Shown here: one piece after another, positions 9,774 to 19,014 of the stretch
How the letters are laid out: each line of letters starts with the position of its first letter
Position numbering within the stretch: position 1 is the first letter of the stretch
Source: Rickettsia canadensis str. McKiel
Lineage (GTDB): Bacteria; Pseudomonadota; Alphaproteobacteria; Rickettsiales; Rickettsiaceae
NCBI RefSeq assembly: GCF_000014345.1
Contig: NC_009879.1
Coordinates: 821,501 to 885,500 of the forward strand
Direction: 5' to 3'
Length of the DNA: 64,000 nt
The notes under the pieces: generated by a model
The model's input: only the letters and a program-made list of their open reading frames with translations
Told to the model about the DNA's origin: nothing
Databases searched by the model: none
Translations under genes and position numbers: made by a program

Positions 9774-10227
9774 ATGAAAACTTATAATTATTGTTGCTAG
9801 TGACCATTCAGGTTACAAGCTTAAATCTTAAATTATCGATTATTTAGAACATAAATCTTTAAAAGATTTATGATTGCGGAACAAATAATACACAAACCGT
9901 TGATTATCCTGATTACGCTAAGAAAGTGGTAGATACTATTATTGAAAATTTTTTAGCACCTATCGGTATTTTAATTAATGATACGGGGGTAGGTATGTCT
10001 ATCACTGCTAATTGCAGCTCAGAAATAAGAGCCACTTTATGCAATGATATATAACTGCTGAAAATGCTAAAGCTCATAACGACGCCAATATCCTAATACT
10101 TGATGTAAAAACCATAGACCATGAAATAGTATTTAATATTAAAGATAGGTTTTTAACCATTATTTTAACCATTAAATTTGAAGGAGGCAGACATAGCACC
10201 CGCTTATCAAATAAAGTAATTTTATAA
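9774..10227 (+). pseudogene. rpiB: Ribose-5-phosphate isomerase B (rpiB), pseudogene
   Basis: RpiB interconverts ribose 5-phosphate and ribulose 5-phosphate. Across three frames the plus strand gives IVASDHSGYKLKS, then [14 protein letters not shown], then [35 protein letters not shown] and [16 protein letters not shown]. These are the consecutive blocks of RpiB, including the CGTGIGMSI loop, where the reactive Cys position is Asn, and the HNDANIL block. Stops and frameshifts occur after KLKS, before VDYP and after NDI. It tails into the convergent vapC relic. The call is firm, the gene is dead. Confidence 0.85.
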
Positions 10228-10531
10228 ACTATTAAACATTGTTAGGTTGCTTGCAGCTTTATCAACAGTAACAGTATAATTACAACCATTAAATATATTT
10301 AGCTTACCTATCTAATATATTGGGAAAATCTGTTGTATAATTTTCGTATTTTAAAACAAATAACCATAAGATTTGGTGATTCTCAAAACTAAATTCAATT
10401 ATACTAAAAATTTCTTTTTAGTACTAAAATTATTTGCTCTTTTGAATATTGATAGCCTTCTTCTAATACCTAAAACTAATATCGTCTTCAGTTAAGTAAC
10501 GAATTAGAATATGTATCTCAATGCCTATCAT
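10222..10531 (-). pseudogene. VapC-type PIN-domain toxin, pseudogene
   Basis: Directly downstream of the vapB-like gene, the minus strand reads MIGIEIHILIRYLTEDD, then YQYSKEQIILVLK, then FENHQILWLFVLKYENYTTDF and GCNYTVTVDKAASNL. These match the PIN-domain toxin pattern (MIGLDTNVLIRYLTxDD ... GCxxTVTFDKKAA) in order, but in different frames and with a stop. The first catalytic Asp of the LDTN segment is missing. Non-functional relic of a toxin-antitoxin pair. Confidence 0.8.
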
Positions 10532-10539
10532 ATGCAACT

Positions 10540-10746
10540 TTAATAATTGCATTCATTGCATCTATAGTTAGAGTATTTTGGTAAAATATGTTTCAAGTTT
10601 TTAACTGATTTATTTATAGGTATAAAAGAATTATCTTGTACTATTAGTGCTAGCTTACTTCCTGTAGATAAATTTAATTTCTCTCTAATATAACTTGGAA
10701 TTGTCATTTGCCCTCTATTAGTAAGAGCGACAAGCTGTGTGTTCAT
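10540..10746 (-). CDS. vapB: AbrB/VapB-type antitoxin (orphan)
   Basis: A 68-residue protein. The N-terminal 45 residues form a swapped-hairpin AbrB/MazE DNA-binding domain: VALTNRGQMTIPSYIREKLNLSTGSKLALIV. Antitoxins of this type bind their own promoter and the partner PIN toxin. The C-terminus (NLKHILPKYSNYRC...) resembles the toxin-binding tail but may be altered by a frameshift, because the usual tail would run into the toxin start. Its toxin partner downstream is a pseudogene, so it is now an orphan and may be decaying itself. Confidence 0.75.
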   Translation of the reverse strand: MNTQLVALTNRGQMTIPSYIREKLNLSTGSKLALIVQDNSFIPINKSVKNLKHILPKYSNYRCNECNY

Positions 10747-10911
10747 AATGATCTAATTTAAATATTTTCAGTATAAATGCAGAAATCATTTTATAATGCA
10801 GCATTATTAATTAAATTTCAGTTATTTAATTTTTCTCCAAAAATATATCTTTAACTTAATGAGACATTCCTATATGATTTTGATAAAACAATATGTACTC
10901 CGAATAAGAGT

Positions 10912-13587
10912 ATGATACTGCTTAATATGAATCTTCAAGAGTTTAAACAAAAATATAATTATGATGTTGCGACGAAAATGATGCAGCAATATCTAGACAT
11001 TAAATTTGCTCATTTAGATTGTTTACTATTATTTAGAATGGGTGATTTTTATGAAATGTTCTATGAGGATGCAACTATTGCAAGTAAAGTACTTGGCATA
11101 GCTCTAACAAAAAGAGGCAAAAACGGTGAAGAAGAAATTCCAATGTGTGGTATACCTTATCATGCTCTTGAGAACTATTTAACTAAGTTAATCAAAGAAA
11201 ATCATAAAATTGCTATTTGTGATCAACTCGAAACACCTGAAGAAGCAAAAAATAAAGGCGGTTATAAAGCGGTAGTTAGTAGAGACGTTACAAGGATTAT
11301 AACTCCAGGTACTATAATTGAAGAAAATTTCATTGCTTCAGACGAACCTAATTATTTAGCAAGTCTTGTAATACCACAAAATAAAGAAACAGCTAGCCTT
11401 TGTTATGTTGATCTTTCTACTTCTGAAATTTTTGTAGTTAATGTACCGGAAGCCGAAATTCTTAATGAACTTGCCCGTTTAAAACCTCGTGAAATTTTAC
11501 TTAGTGAAAATCTAAGATCTTCCAATCTTGCAGATAATATCTTCAAACAATTAAATTTTCGTATTACCTATCAAGTAGATAGTTTTTTTGCAGTTAATAA
11601 ATGTGAAAAAATTATTTTAGATTTTTATAAAATGAAAGATATTAAAGGAATTGGCGAGATATCTAGCGGTCAAATTTGTACTATAGGTAGCATTTTAGAA
11701 TATTTATCGTTAACGCAAAAACAAAATATCCCTCATTTGCCGATCCCTAGGATTATCAATTTTCATAGCTATATGGCTATTGATGTTGCAACTAGACGCA
11801 ACCTTGAAATTGTAACAAACTCACAAGGCGGCTCGAAAGGAAGTGTACTAAGCACCATTAATCATACAGTTACTAAACAAGGTGGACGTTTATTATATAA
11901 TTTTCTTTCGAGTCCTTTAACCGACATTACCAAAATAAATCAACGTTTAAATATTACTGATTTCTTTTATTCTAATCCGGCAATAGTTTCAAAAATCCGT
12001 GAATACTTAAAAAGAATTAGCGATATAGAACGATGCTTAACCCGTATTACAATGAATAGAAGCTCAGGTCATGATTTACTGAGTATTAAATATACTTTAG
12101 AAACGGCGACGATTATTAAAGGAGTATTTTTTGATGTTTACGGTGTTAATTTACCTGATTTTATTGAAAAAATTATTAAACCTCTCACAGGCAACGAAGA
12201 ATTATATAATTTAATAGAGGCAACAATACGGGAAGATGCTCCACATAACTTAAATGAAGGCGGTATAATAAAACATGAATATCATCCGAAAGTAGCACAA
12301 TTACATGATTTAATTAATAACGGGAAATTACATATTGAAAAGCTAAGAGATCAATATCGTAAAGAAACAGGTATAGATAGTTTAAAAATATGCCATAATA
12401 ATGTTATAGGTCTTTTTATCGATATAACTGCTAAAAATGCTAATAAAATTACTGATCCTAAATTTATTCACCGTCAAACAACAGTTAACAGCGTACGTTA
12501 TACTACTAATGAATTACAAAAGCTTGAAAGTAACCTAGTCAATGCTAAGACTTTAGTAATAAGCTTAGAAAAAGCATTATACGCCGATATTTGTAGGCAA
12601 GTAATTGTAAAATCTTCTTATTTACGAATGCTTGCAATCTCTTTAAGCAGACTTGACGTATTTTGTAATTTTGCTTATGTTGCTGATGAATATGATTATG
12701 TTAAGCCTGAATTTACCAATGATTTAAGTTTTAATATCGTTAAAGGACGACATCCTGTAGTAGAGAAAGCACTGCAGCGAGAAAGCAAAAGCTTTGTATA
12801 TAATGACTGCCGATTATCGGAGTTTGAGCGTATTTGGTTAATTACCGGTCCTAATATGGCAGGTAAAAGTACTTTCTTACGACAAAATGCGATTATTGCA
12901 ATAATGGCTCAAATAGGGTCGTTTGTACCAGCAAAAAGTGCCAAAATAGGAGTAGTCGATAAAATATTTAGCCGAATAGGTGCTGCCGATGATTTAATTA
13001 AGGGACAATCAACATTTATGGCAGAGATGCTTGAAACTTCGGCAATTCTTGCTCAATCTACCAAAAACTCACTAATCATACTTGATGAGGTAGGTAGAGG
13101 CACGTCTACTTACGACGGCGTATCTATAGCATGGTCAGTACTTGAATATATCCATGATAAGCTGAAATGCCGCTGTCTTTTTGCTACACATTATCATGAA
13201 CTAACCTTTATGAGTAATTTTCTACCGGCTTTACAAAATTATACTATCGCTATTGAGGAGTTAGGTAAAGATATTCTGTTTTTACATAATATTATCTCAG
13301 GTGCTGCGGATAGGTCATATGGTATTCATGTTGCAGCCTTAGCAGGTCTTCCTGCAAGTGTTATAAATAGAGCGGAGCAGATTCTGCTTAAATTTGAAAA
13401 AACTTCTACCATTAAAGGCAAAAATATCTTATCGACGGAATCAAATAACTTCAGTTTGTTTAACCTCAAACCTAATAAAACTACTATAAGCAACAAATTA
13501 TACGCAAAATTTAGAACTATTGATCCTGATAAATTATCTCCTAAAGAAGCACTTGAGCTAATTTATGAGTTAAAGAAAATGGTTTAA
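10912..13587 (+). CDS. mutS: DNA mismatch repair protein MutS
   Basis: An 891-residue mismatch-recognition ATPase. The N-terminal mismatch-reading motif F-x-E is at Phe46-Glu48 in GDFYEMF. Connector, lever and clamp domains follow, then the ATPase domain with Walker A GPNMAGKST at about 646-654 and Walker B plus signature LIILDEVGRGTSTYDG, then the helix-turn-helix dimerisation region. Length agrees with MutS1. I use the ATG at 10912, preceded by AAGAG; an ATG at 10927 (MNLQEFKQ) would also fit family N-termini. mutL is not in the window. The gene appears intact, so mismatch repair recognition is probably retained despite the surrounding decay. Confidence 0.97.
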   Translation: MILLNMNLQEFKQKYNYDVATKMMQQYLDIKFAHLDCLLLFRMGDFYEMFYEDATIASKVLGIALTKRGKNGEEEIPMCGIPYHALENYLTKLIKENHKIAICDQLETPEEAKNKGGYKAVVSRDVTRIITPGTIIEENFIASDEPNYLASLVIPQNKETASLCYVDLSTSEIFVVNVPEAEILNELARLKPREILLSENLRSSNLADNIFKQLNFRITYQVDSFFAVNKCEKIILDFYKMKDIKGIGEISSGQICTIGSILEYLSLTQKQNIPHLPIPRIINFHSYMAIDVATRRNLEIVTNSQGGSKGSVLSTINHTVTKQGGRLLYNFLSSPLTDITKINQRLNITDFFYSNPAIVSKIREYLKRISDIERCLTRITMNRSSGHDLLSIKYTLETATIIKGVFFDVYGVNLPDFIEKIIKPLTGNEELYNLIEATIREDAPHNLNEGGIIKHEYHPKVAQLHDLINNGKLHIEKLRDQYRKETGIDSLKICHNNVIGLFIDITAKNANKITDPKFIHRQTTVNSVRYTTNELQKLESNLVNAKTLVISLEKALYADICRQVIVKSSYLRMLAISLSRLDVFCNFAYVADEYDYVKPEFTNDLSFNIVKGRHPVVEKALQRESKSFVYNDCRLSEFERIWLITGPNMAGKSTFLRQNAIIAIMAQIGSFVPAKSAKIGVVDKIFSRIGAADDLIKGQSTFMAEMLETSAILAQSTKNSLIILDEVGRGTSTYDGVSIAWSVLEYIHDKLKCRCLFATHYHELTFMSNFLPALQNYTIAIEELGKDILFLHNIISGAADRSYGIHVAALAGLPASVINRAEQILLKFEKTSTIKGKNILSTESNNFSLFNLKPNKTTISNKLYAKFRTIDPDKLSPKEALELIYELKKMV

Positions 13588-13626
13588 TGTGAGTTGGCAG
13601 TGTTGCATGGATTCAAAAAAAGCATT

Positions 13627-13744
13627 TGATGTCATTCCTACGAACGCGGGAATCCAAAAATGATTGTCATTCCACGACTTGACCGTAGTAGGATCCAGTT
13701 AAAAATATTGCTTTTGGATACCGCGGTCAAGCTACAGTATGACA
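13627..13744. repeat. Palindromic repeat that ends the cysQ-like gene
   Basis: The arms GTCATTCCACGACTTGACCG (13666) and GGATACCGCGGTCAAGC...GTATGACA (to 13744) pair, with inner GGATCCAG. Same group as at 5611. A second fragment (GATGTCATTCCTACGAACGC) precedes it. The right arm holds the stop codon (13727-13729) and the last residues (His-Thr-Val-Ala) of the neighbouring minus-strand gene. Confidence 0.8.
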
Positions 13745-14506
13745 CTTTGACACTTTTTCCAACCAATATTTGCTACAGGCGAAAAAATTAGGATTAGCAA
13801 AATTTTCTTTACCGTAAGTAATTTCTTTTCCATCGCAATCTAAAATATTACCGCCACCGGCTCTAATTAAAGCATGACCTGCCGCTATATCCCACTCCAT
13901 AGTTTGACCGAATTTTGGATATATATCAGCTGCTCCTTCAGCAATTAAGCATAATTTGATTGAGCTACCTACGGCATTTATTTTACCGAATGAATATTTG
14001 CTTAAAAATTTTTTAGTAGCTTTATTTGAATTATAAAAACCTATTACTGCATTAAATTCCTCTCTTTTAGATTCGTAGTTAATAGGTATTTCTAAAGAAT
14101 TTTGTTCGATTTTTAATTGTTGTTTCGCATTTGTATAATATAATTTATCCGCTGCAGGTTGGTATACTAAGCCAATGGTCGGAATATTCTTTTCAATAAG
14201 CCCTATATTTACTGTATATGTACTTTTACCGTTTACATAGCTTCGTGTCCCGTCAATAGGATCGATTAACCAAAAAGTATCACTACTTAATATAGGTAGC
14301 GGCTGCTCTTCACATACTATAACTATTTGTGGGGTTAAGGTTTGTAGAGTTTGATAAATTATTTTACTAATTTCCTTATCGGCATTAGTAACGAAAGAAC
14401 CGTCTGATTTAATATCAGTCAATATTCCTGCCTTTTTTATATCTAGTGCAATCTTACCAGTATTAATAATTAAATCTTTTAAAGCAGCTATTAAGTTATT
14501 GTCCAT
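13727..14506 (-). CDS. cysQ: CysQ-like 3'(2'),5'-bisphosphate nucleotidase (inositol-phosphatase family)
   Basis: A 259-residue Mg-dependent phosphatase. Metal-site motifs are present: EE at 66-67, DPIDGT at 82-87 with flanking FWLIDPIDGTRSYVNG, and EWDIAAGHA at 204-212. The pattern with TVNIGLIEKNIPTIGLVYQP and a late YGKENFANPNFFA is closest to CysQ, which degrades 3'-phosphoadenosine 5'-phosphate. Inositol monophosphatase (SuhB) is the alternative. The C-terminal residues and stop codon come from the palindromic repeat. One base separates it from the end of the upstream DUF2608-like gene, suggesting cotranscription. Confidence 0.85.
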   Translation of the reverse strand: MDNNLIAALKDLIINTGKIALDIKKAGILTDIKSDGSFVTNADKEISKIIYQTLQTLTPQIVIVCEEQPLPILSSDTFWLIDPIDGTRSYVNGKSTYTVNIGLIEKNIPTIGLVYQPAADKLYYTNAKQQLKIEQNSLEIPINYESKREEFNAVIGFYNSNKATKKFLSKYSFGKINAVGSSIKLCLIAEGAADIYPKFGQTMEWDIAAGHALIRAGGGNILDCDGKEITYGKENFANPNFFACSKYWLEKVSKCHTVA

Positions 14507-14507
14507 A

Positions 14508-15470
14508 TTATTTATTTAACATTTTTGCAGCGATATCATCCTCTAACCACTGACCGGTATTTAGAAGTACAGCCTGCTGCAACTCAGCGATTTGATGATC
14601 AGGTGACCCAGGTAATTGGGTCCACCCCAAATACTCAATTCCATAATATTCTATATCAACCATTCTTAAATAAGAGTCCATATTTTCTAAATCTTTTTTA
14701 TTATTTGCAAAAATTACTATTTTTGTAGGTTGTGTTGGTATAATTTTCAAGAACTCTATAAGAGTTTTTACTTTATTTATATTACCAGTAAATATTATAC
14801 CTAAATAAAAAATAGGGGCTCCAGCATCACTTGGATTAAATCTAAATACATCTTTATCATTAACTTTATTAGTAAAATTAATATTAAGTCTATAAAGTAA
14901 GGTATATAGCCATCCTTCATAATTTTCAATTAAATTACACGGAGTGGTTATTTCCTGAAGTCCTAAAACCGTTGCTCCTTGCTGTTTCATCTTATTAATT
15001 AAATCTACCCATTTAGATTCAACAAGCATCATTTGACGTTGCTCTATCAATTGTGCAATAGTTTTATTAACTGATGAGTTATCCACTGCAAGACTATATA
15101 AATATTTAGTAAAATTTATATAAGAATTATCTTGGTATCGAAATAATTTTGATTTCGGTGTTATAATAGTATTATCTATATTTACAAGTACCAGTGTATC
15201 TGCATCTATCTTCGGTAATAAATTTTTCATTGTTACAGAATCTACGGAGTAAGTAGGAATAATTTGACCATAGCCTGCATAGGAAATAACTAAGCAAAGT
15301 AAACTCAATACAACTTTACCTCTTAAATAACCTACCTTATAAAGAGGAATTTGAAGGAAACACGAAACGTAGCACCGCAGCGTACAAAAAAGTACGTGAG
15401 GATGTGAGTACTGAATTGACTTACAAATTACCTTTAGAAGAAGGTTATTTAAGAAGTCTACTTTTGTCAT
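14508..15470 (-). CDS. DUF2608-like secreted HAD-fold protein with an antisense RPE1 insertion
   Basis: A 320-residue predicted protein. The native secretion signal appears to be [16 protein letters not shown] (about 53-68). Before it stand about 45 residues that come from a palindromic element (15322-15453) inserted in frame, so the signal is no longer N-terminal. The mature part has a HAD-like start, LVLVNIDNT (93-101); the usual first catalytic Asp is Asn97, while Asp99 and Thr101 remain. Other features match the DUF2608 family of Rickettsia and Legionella in general shape. The upstream neighbour is a paralogue and overlaps its start by 26 bases. Either a downstream start is used or export is changed. 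Confidence 0.7.
   Translation of the reverse strand: MTKVDFLNNLLLKVICKSIQYSHPHVLFCTLRCYVSCFLQIPLYKVGYLRGKVVLSLLCLVISYAGYGQIIPTYSVDSVTMKNLLPKIDADTLVLVNIDNTIITPKSKLFRYQDNSYINFTKYLYSLAVDNSSVNKTIAQLIEQRQMMLVESKWVDLINKMKQQGATVLGLQEITTPCNLIENYEGWLYTLLYRLNINFTNKVNDKDVFRFNPSDAGAPIFYLGIIFTGNINKVKTLIEFLKIIPTQPTKIVIFANNKKDLENMDSYLRMVDIEYYGIEYLGWTQLPGSPDHQIAELQQAVLLNTGQWLEDDIAAKMLNK
15322..15453 (+). repeat. Rickettsia palindromic element RPE1, inside a coding region in antisense orientation
   Basis: 132 bp with terminal inverted repeats: CTTAAATAACC at the left and GGTTATTTAAG at the right, with pairing continuing inward. On the plus strand it encodes [20 protein letters not shown] followed by [19 protein letters not shown], the typical RPE1 peptide. 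The host gene runs on the minus strand, so it translates the opposite strand of the element. The length is a multiple of three (44 codons), so the frame is kept. Confidence 0.9.
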
Positions 15471-16338
15471 AAGGATTTTTACCTTTTGTACTATTATTCT
15501 TTAAAGGTGGATTATTTCTTTTTACTTTATTTATTTGAGGTATTAAATCATTAATGAGTTTAGTATAATTTGCTACATCTTGATCTTCTTGGGTATTTTT
15601 ATTATTATAATGATAACCGATAAATAATATATTAGAACTATAACTATTAAGTTGAAATTCCATTGATTTTAATAATTCTATGTTACTACTAATCATTATA
15701 AAAGCTTTAGGCATAAATCTTATTTGAATAAGAAATTTAAAAATCATCTCTGCTTCTGGTATATTATTATTGGTCAATATGCCTTTATAAAATACTGGAT
15801 AAGTATTAGCAAAACTGTTGAAATTATTAAAAATAATATAATTATTGTTTGGAAAACTATTTGAAAAATCAATATCGAAATTTTTCTTTAAGTAATCGGC
15901 AAACCATATTTCAAATTTAGGAATATTATTAAAATTACCGGTAAATCCTTTATTTACAGCTATTATAGGGATTTTACTATTACTAATTTCACTGACAAAA
16001 TTTGGAAAATCCGATTCTTGTAACTCTTTATTATATTTAGCATTAGTTAAAATCAATTGCTCTATATAAATAGCTTTTGGATTTGTATTAATATTATGCA
16101 AAATAGGAGTGATTTTTAAATAAATATCCTTATCAAGGTGTTTACCGATAGGAACTAAAGACTTAAACAGAAATGCATCTAAAACTATTACTACTAATAA
16201 ATCCTGCGGTACATAATTTTTATTATAATTTTCATTAAAATCTTGCTTTATTTTATTCAAGCTATCTACTTCTATAATCTCTGCACGAACTATAGACGCA
16301 ATAAATAATATTAAAATAAATATATACTTTTTAAACAT
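15445..16338 (-). CDS. DUF2608-like secreted protein (paralogue of the next gene)
   Basis: A 297-residue protein from the start chosen at [19 protein letters not shown], which gives a clean signal peptide cleaved near residue 19. An upstream ATG at 16359 would add seven residues encoded at the edge of a repeat, so I do not use it. The body is Asn/Lys/Ile-rich, with a HAD-like first strand [10 protein letters not shown] in which the DxDxT motif is badly eroded. General layout and gene position indicate a duplicate of the downstream gene. Its last residues come from the RPE1 edge. Likely periplasmic or exported; activity unknown. Confidence 0.6.
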   Translation of the reverse strand: MFKKYIFILILFIASIVRAEIIEVDSLNKIKQDFNENYNKNYVPQDLLVVIVLDAFLFKSLVPIGKHLDKDIYLKITPILHNINTNPKAIYIEQLILTNAKYNKELQESDFPNFVSEISNSKIPIIAVNKGFTGNFNNIPKFEIWFADYLKKNFDIDFSNSFPNNNYIIFNNFNSFANTYPVFYKGILTNNNIPEAEMIFKFLIQIRFMPKAFIMISSNIELLKSMEFQLNSYSSNILFIGYHYNNKNTQEDQDVANYTKLINDLIPQINKVKRNNPPLKNNSTKGKNPYDKSRLLK

Positions 16339-16339
16339 T

Positions 16340-16612
16340 AATACCATTTTGATTGTCATTCCTAAGGCTTTTTATGTCATTATTCCCGCGTATGCAAGAA
16401 AGTGTTGTTGCGTGGTTCGGTTTCCGCCCTGATCATTGTACGGCGACTTGACCACTAAATCCAGTTAAAAATACTAAAATTATCAGTAGTTTAAGTTGTA
16501 TTTCTATATGTGTGGCCAAGCCACGGTATAAAACACTGCACGCGTTTTCCACTCCACACAACAATTTGCTTACACAGGAATGACATAGATCCACACCGCT
16601 CGCAATGACGAA
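16340..16612. repeat. Cluster of palindromic repeat fragments
   Basis: About 270 bases built from pieces of the same dispersed repeats: GATTGTCATTCCTAAGG, CGGCGACTTGACCACTAAATC, GTGGCCAAGCCACGGTATA, and a right end CACAGGAATGACATAGATCC. The clear pair is GACTTGACCACTAAATCCAG with GGCCAAGCCACGGTATAA. No coding content seen; it fills most of the spacer upstream of the DUF2608-like pair. Confidence 0.65.
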
Positions 16613-16705
16613 ATTTAATATATTAGTGTTACCACATCATAATGCTAATATCAATGCATATTAAATGGATTATAATATGATAAATATGTTTGGAAGTTTT
16701 TTAGC

Positions 16706-17650
16706 ATGCTAGGTAGTATTGTCGAAAATGCATTTTGGGGTAGCACATTTTCAAGTTTAGGAAGATTTGCAGCAAAATGCTTGGTGAGTTATTTAGATCA
16801 ACTAAATCATGCACCAACAGAATATGATAATATTAAAAATTTTAAAGAAAGCTTTAAATATACTACAGCACGTTACGGCGAACCAATACTACTAATTTTT
16901 GCAAGAGTTAACTACAAAAAATAATTTGGGCAGATCAAATTAAAAAGATAACAAATAGTACCCATCGTTAAAAAATATTTCCCATATTCCGACAACCTAA
17001 AATCCGTTACTAATTTTACTAACGAGAATATAGCTATTTCTTTTCATCTGCTGTGTCAGTATTTGTGAGGGAGAAATTACTGAGATTAATAGAGTATAGG
17101 CAGGATGATGAGGTAATAAATTTAGGCAAGTATAATTTTAATTATAAAAGGATCAGACACACAATGAATAACCCGATCTTTTAATTAAAAGCAACTAAGC
17201 ATTGATAACACTCCAGCTTTTAGGTCACTTAGTTATATAGTATATGAAGAATTGCCTTTAGAAGATTTCAACAATATTAAAGTTTCTCATTTGAGATAAA
17301 AAGAAAAGTTAATATTTAACCTAGCAATTATGCAAAGGTTGAAAATTGAATCAGTAGCATTAATAACCCGGATCAGGTGAATTTATTTTACAAAGGTTTA
17401 ATAATAAAACAAATAATAAAACACATGAAAGTTCTTACAGCTACATAATAAGCTATAAGTCTATTAACTCCTATAATCATTATAATATTCGCCGATAGTG
17501 TATTTCAGCCTCAATCAGCTACAAAATACCTGTCCTAATACTAAATACCGTAGTCCCTATAGTTCGGCGATAGTTTAGACATAAGCTATTGCAGCATAAA
17601 CCGGCTATAGAGTTAACGACCCTCTCCTCTACCCTCATATTCATAGTACT
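16706..17650 (+). pseudogene. Gene transfer agent/phage tail host-specificity protein (RcGTA g15-like), pseudogene
   Basis: The 5' end is still open (16706-16924): NAFWGSTFSSLGRFAAKCL..., ending TTARYGEPILLIFARV, which matches the phage-tail opening that normally continues into RYGxPIPxVYGRVRLAGxIIWA. Further on, in changing frames, come IIWADQIK, TPAFRSLSYIVYEELPLEDF (about 17205-17270), a FILQRF-type phrase and, near 17500-17610, QSATKYL and FGDSLDISYCSI. These are in the order of the GTA TIM-barrel tail protein. Many stops and shifts. No other tail genes flank it. Family call by pattern; exact ortholog uncertain. Confidence 0.7.
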
Positions 17651-18085
17651 TGGCAATGCAGTCGTTATAATAGCGAGCGATTGCGGCAAAATTAAATTTC
17701 TACAACGAGGAGCATAATTAGAACATATAAGCAGCGAGAGCGCTTAATAAAACTGATCGATAATAGTTATATTTAAAGCAAATAGAAATACCGAAAGAAA
17801 ACATTATTAGCAAGCTTAGTATTCATTGATCAATCGATTTAATAATTAATTCTTATTGTTACATAAGTAATGAAACAGACTTAAATAGTCCAAACCTTAA
17901 GTCAATCGCTACCTTCAAATAGAGAGAATAGGAAGTTTCATCTTTAAAATGCTTCTATTGAAAGTAAGGTAATTAAATTCTTAATACAATTTTTCATAGG
18001 TTTAAACCCTAGGATTGCTTAATACTTAGTGCGTTCAGGAAATCCTGTTAGGTCAACCTACGTCCTTGCGGCTAATTTCTTTATT
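17650..18085. other. Unassigned decayed sequence
   Basis: About 430 bases between the tail-protein relic and the Fic relic. It may hold further pieces of the tail gene, but I could not align any segment with confidence. No open frame of note. Confidence 0.35.
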
Positions 18086-18965
18086 TCCTTTATTAATCCA
18101 ATTCCATACTGCTAATTATTTCGGATAATAAATATTCTATATTATCTTCTTTAATAATCTGTAAAGCTTTAATACTTTGTAACTTAACTACATTTAAAAA
18201 GCACTATAACTAAACAGTAATATCTTCAAGTTCTGTTTTCCAAGATCCTTGAGTTTTATTTTTTAGTATTTATTTTATAATAATCAATTTTGTTTTCTTC
18301 AATAATACGATCTCATGATAAATGATTTGAGTGAATAACCATGTTTTAGAAGCAATAAATTTGTTAGTAATCTACTTGTTCTACCATTAAAAAATAAAAT
18401 TAGCAATAAGGATGAGCGGATGTTTGGATTTATCGTTAAACTGCTAGATTATACTAATCTATTAACTCCTACATTTCCTTTTTTACCAAATAAGGAGCAA
18501 TAGGATCAAATATTATACACCTACTACATTACTGTCATAATCTTTTGCTTCTACTCGGTTTAAGGTAAATTTATAATTTCCCTTATGACACATATTATCA
18601 CTATAAACCAACATATCGCTATGTAATTTTAATATAAGCGATTCTGTAATATGTATTTCTTTATAATTATCAAAGATCAATTCAAGGCATAGTACAAATC
18701 CCCTACTATTTCTTACTCATCTCGTGTTTTAAATTTCTGAACATTTAAATTGCTATAAAGATTTTCTAAATCATCGGTAAGTTTATTACCATCAATACGG
18801 TTAGAAGAACCGGTAGAAGTTAATTACGTAGCAAGTTAAGTGATCTAGCGTTGAGGTAACAATTGCTTAGTAATGTGCCAGCTATTTTTTACTCCTTCAA
18901 TTTCAGAAATTATAGTATAAATTTCTTGAACTAGTTCAGGATTTAAACTTAATCTTTTATGCAAT
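18085..18965 (-). pseudogene. Fic-domain protein, pseudogene
   Basis: Minus-strand pieces in order: LSLNPELVQEIYTIISEIEG and VKNSWHITKQLLPQR (about 18850-18960), TSTGSSNRIDGNKLTDDLEN (about 18785), LYSNLNVQKFKTRDE, ITESLILKLHSDMLVYSDNM (about 18610), GNYKFTLNRVEA and, later, KTQGSWKTELEDITV (about 18230) and LQSIKALQIIKEDNIEYLLS. This is the Fic family that modifies target proteins, usually by AMP transfer. The inhibitory SxxxEG-type helix is recognisable as SSNRIDG. The catalytic HPFxDGNGR segment is destroyed, and multiple shifts and stops are present. Dead gene. Confidence 0.8.
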
Positions 18966-19014
18966 GGTCACTATGTGAGATTATGTGATAAAGCTCATAA
19001 TTTATTTAAATAAA

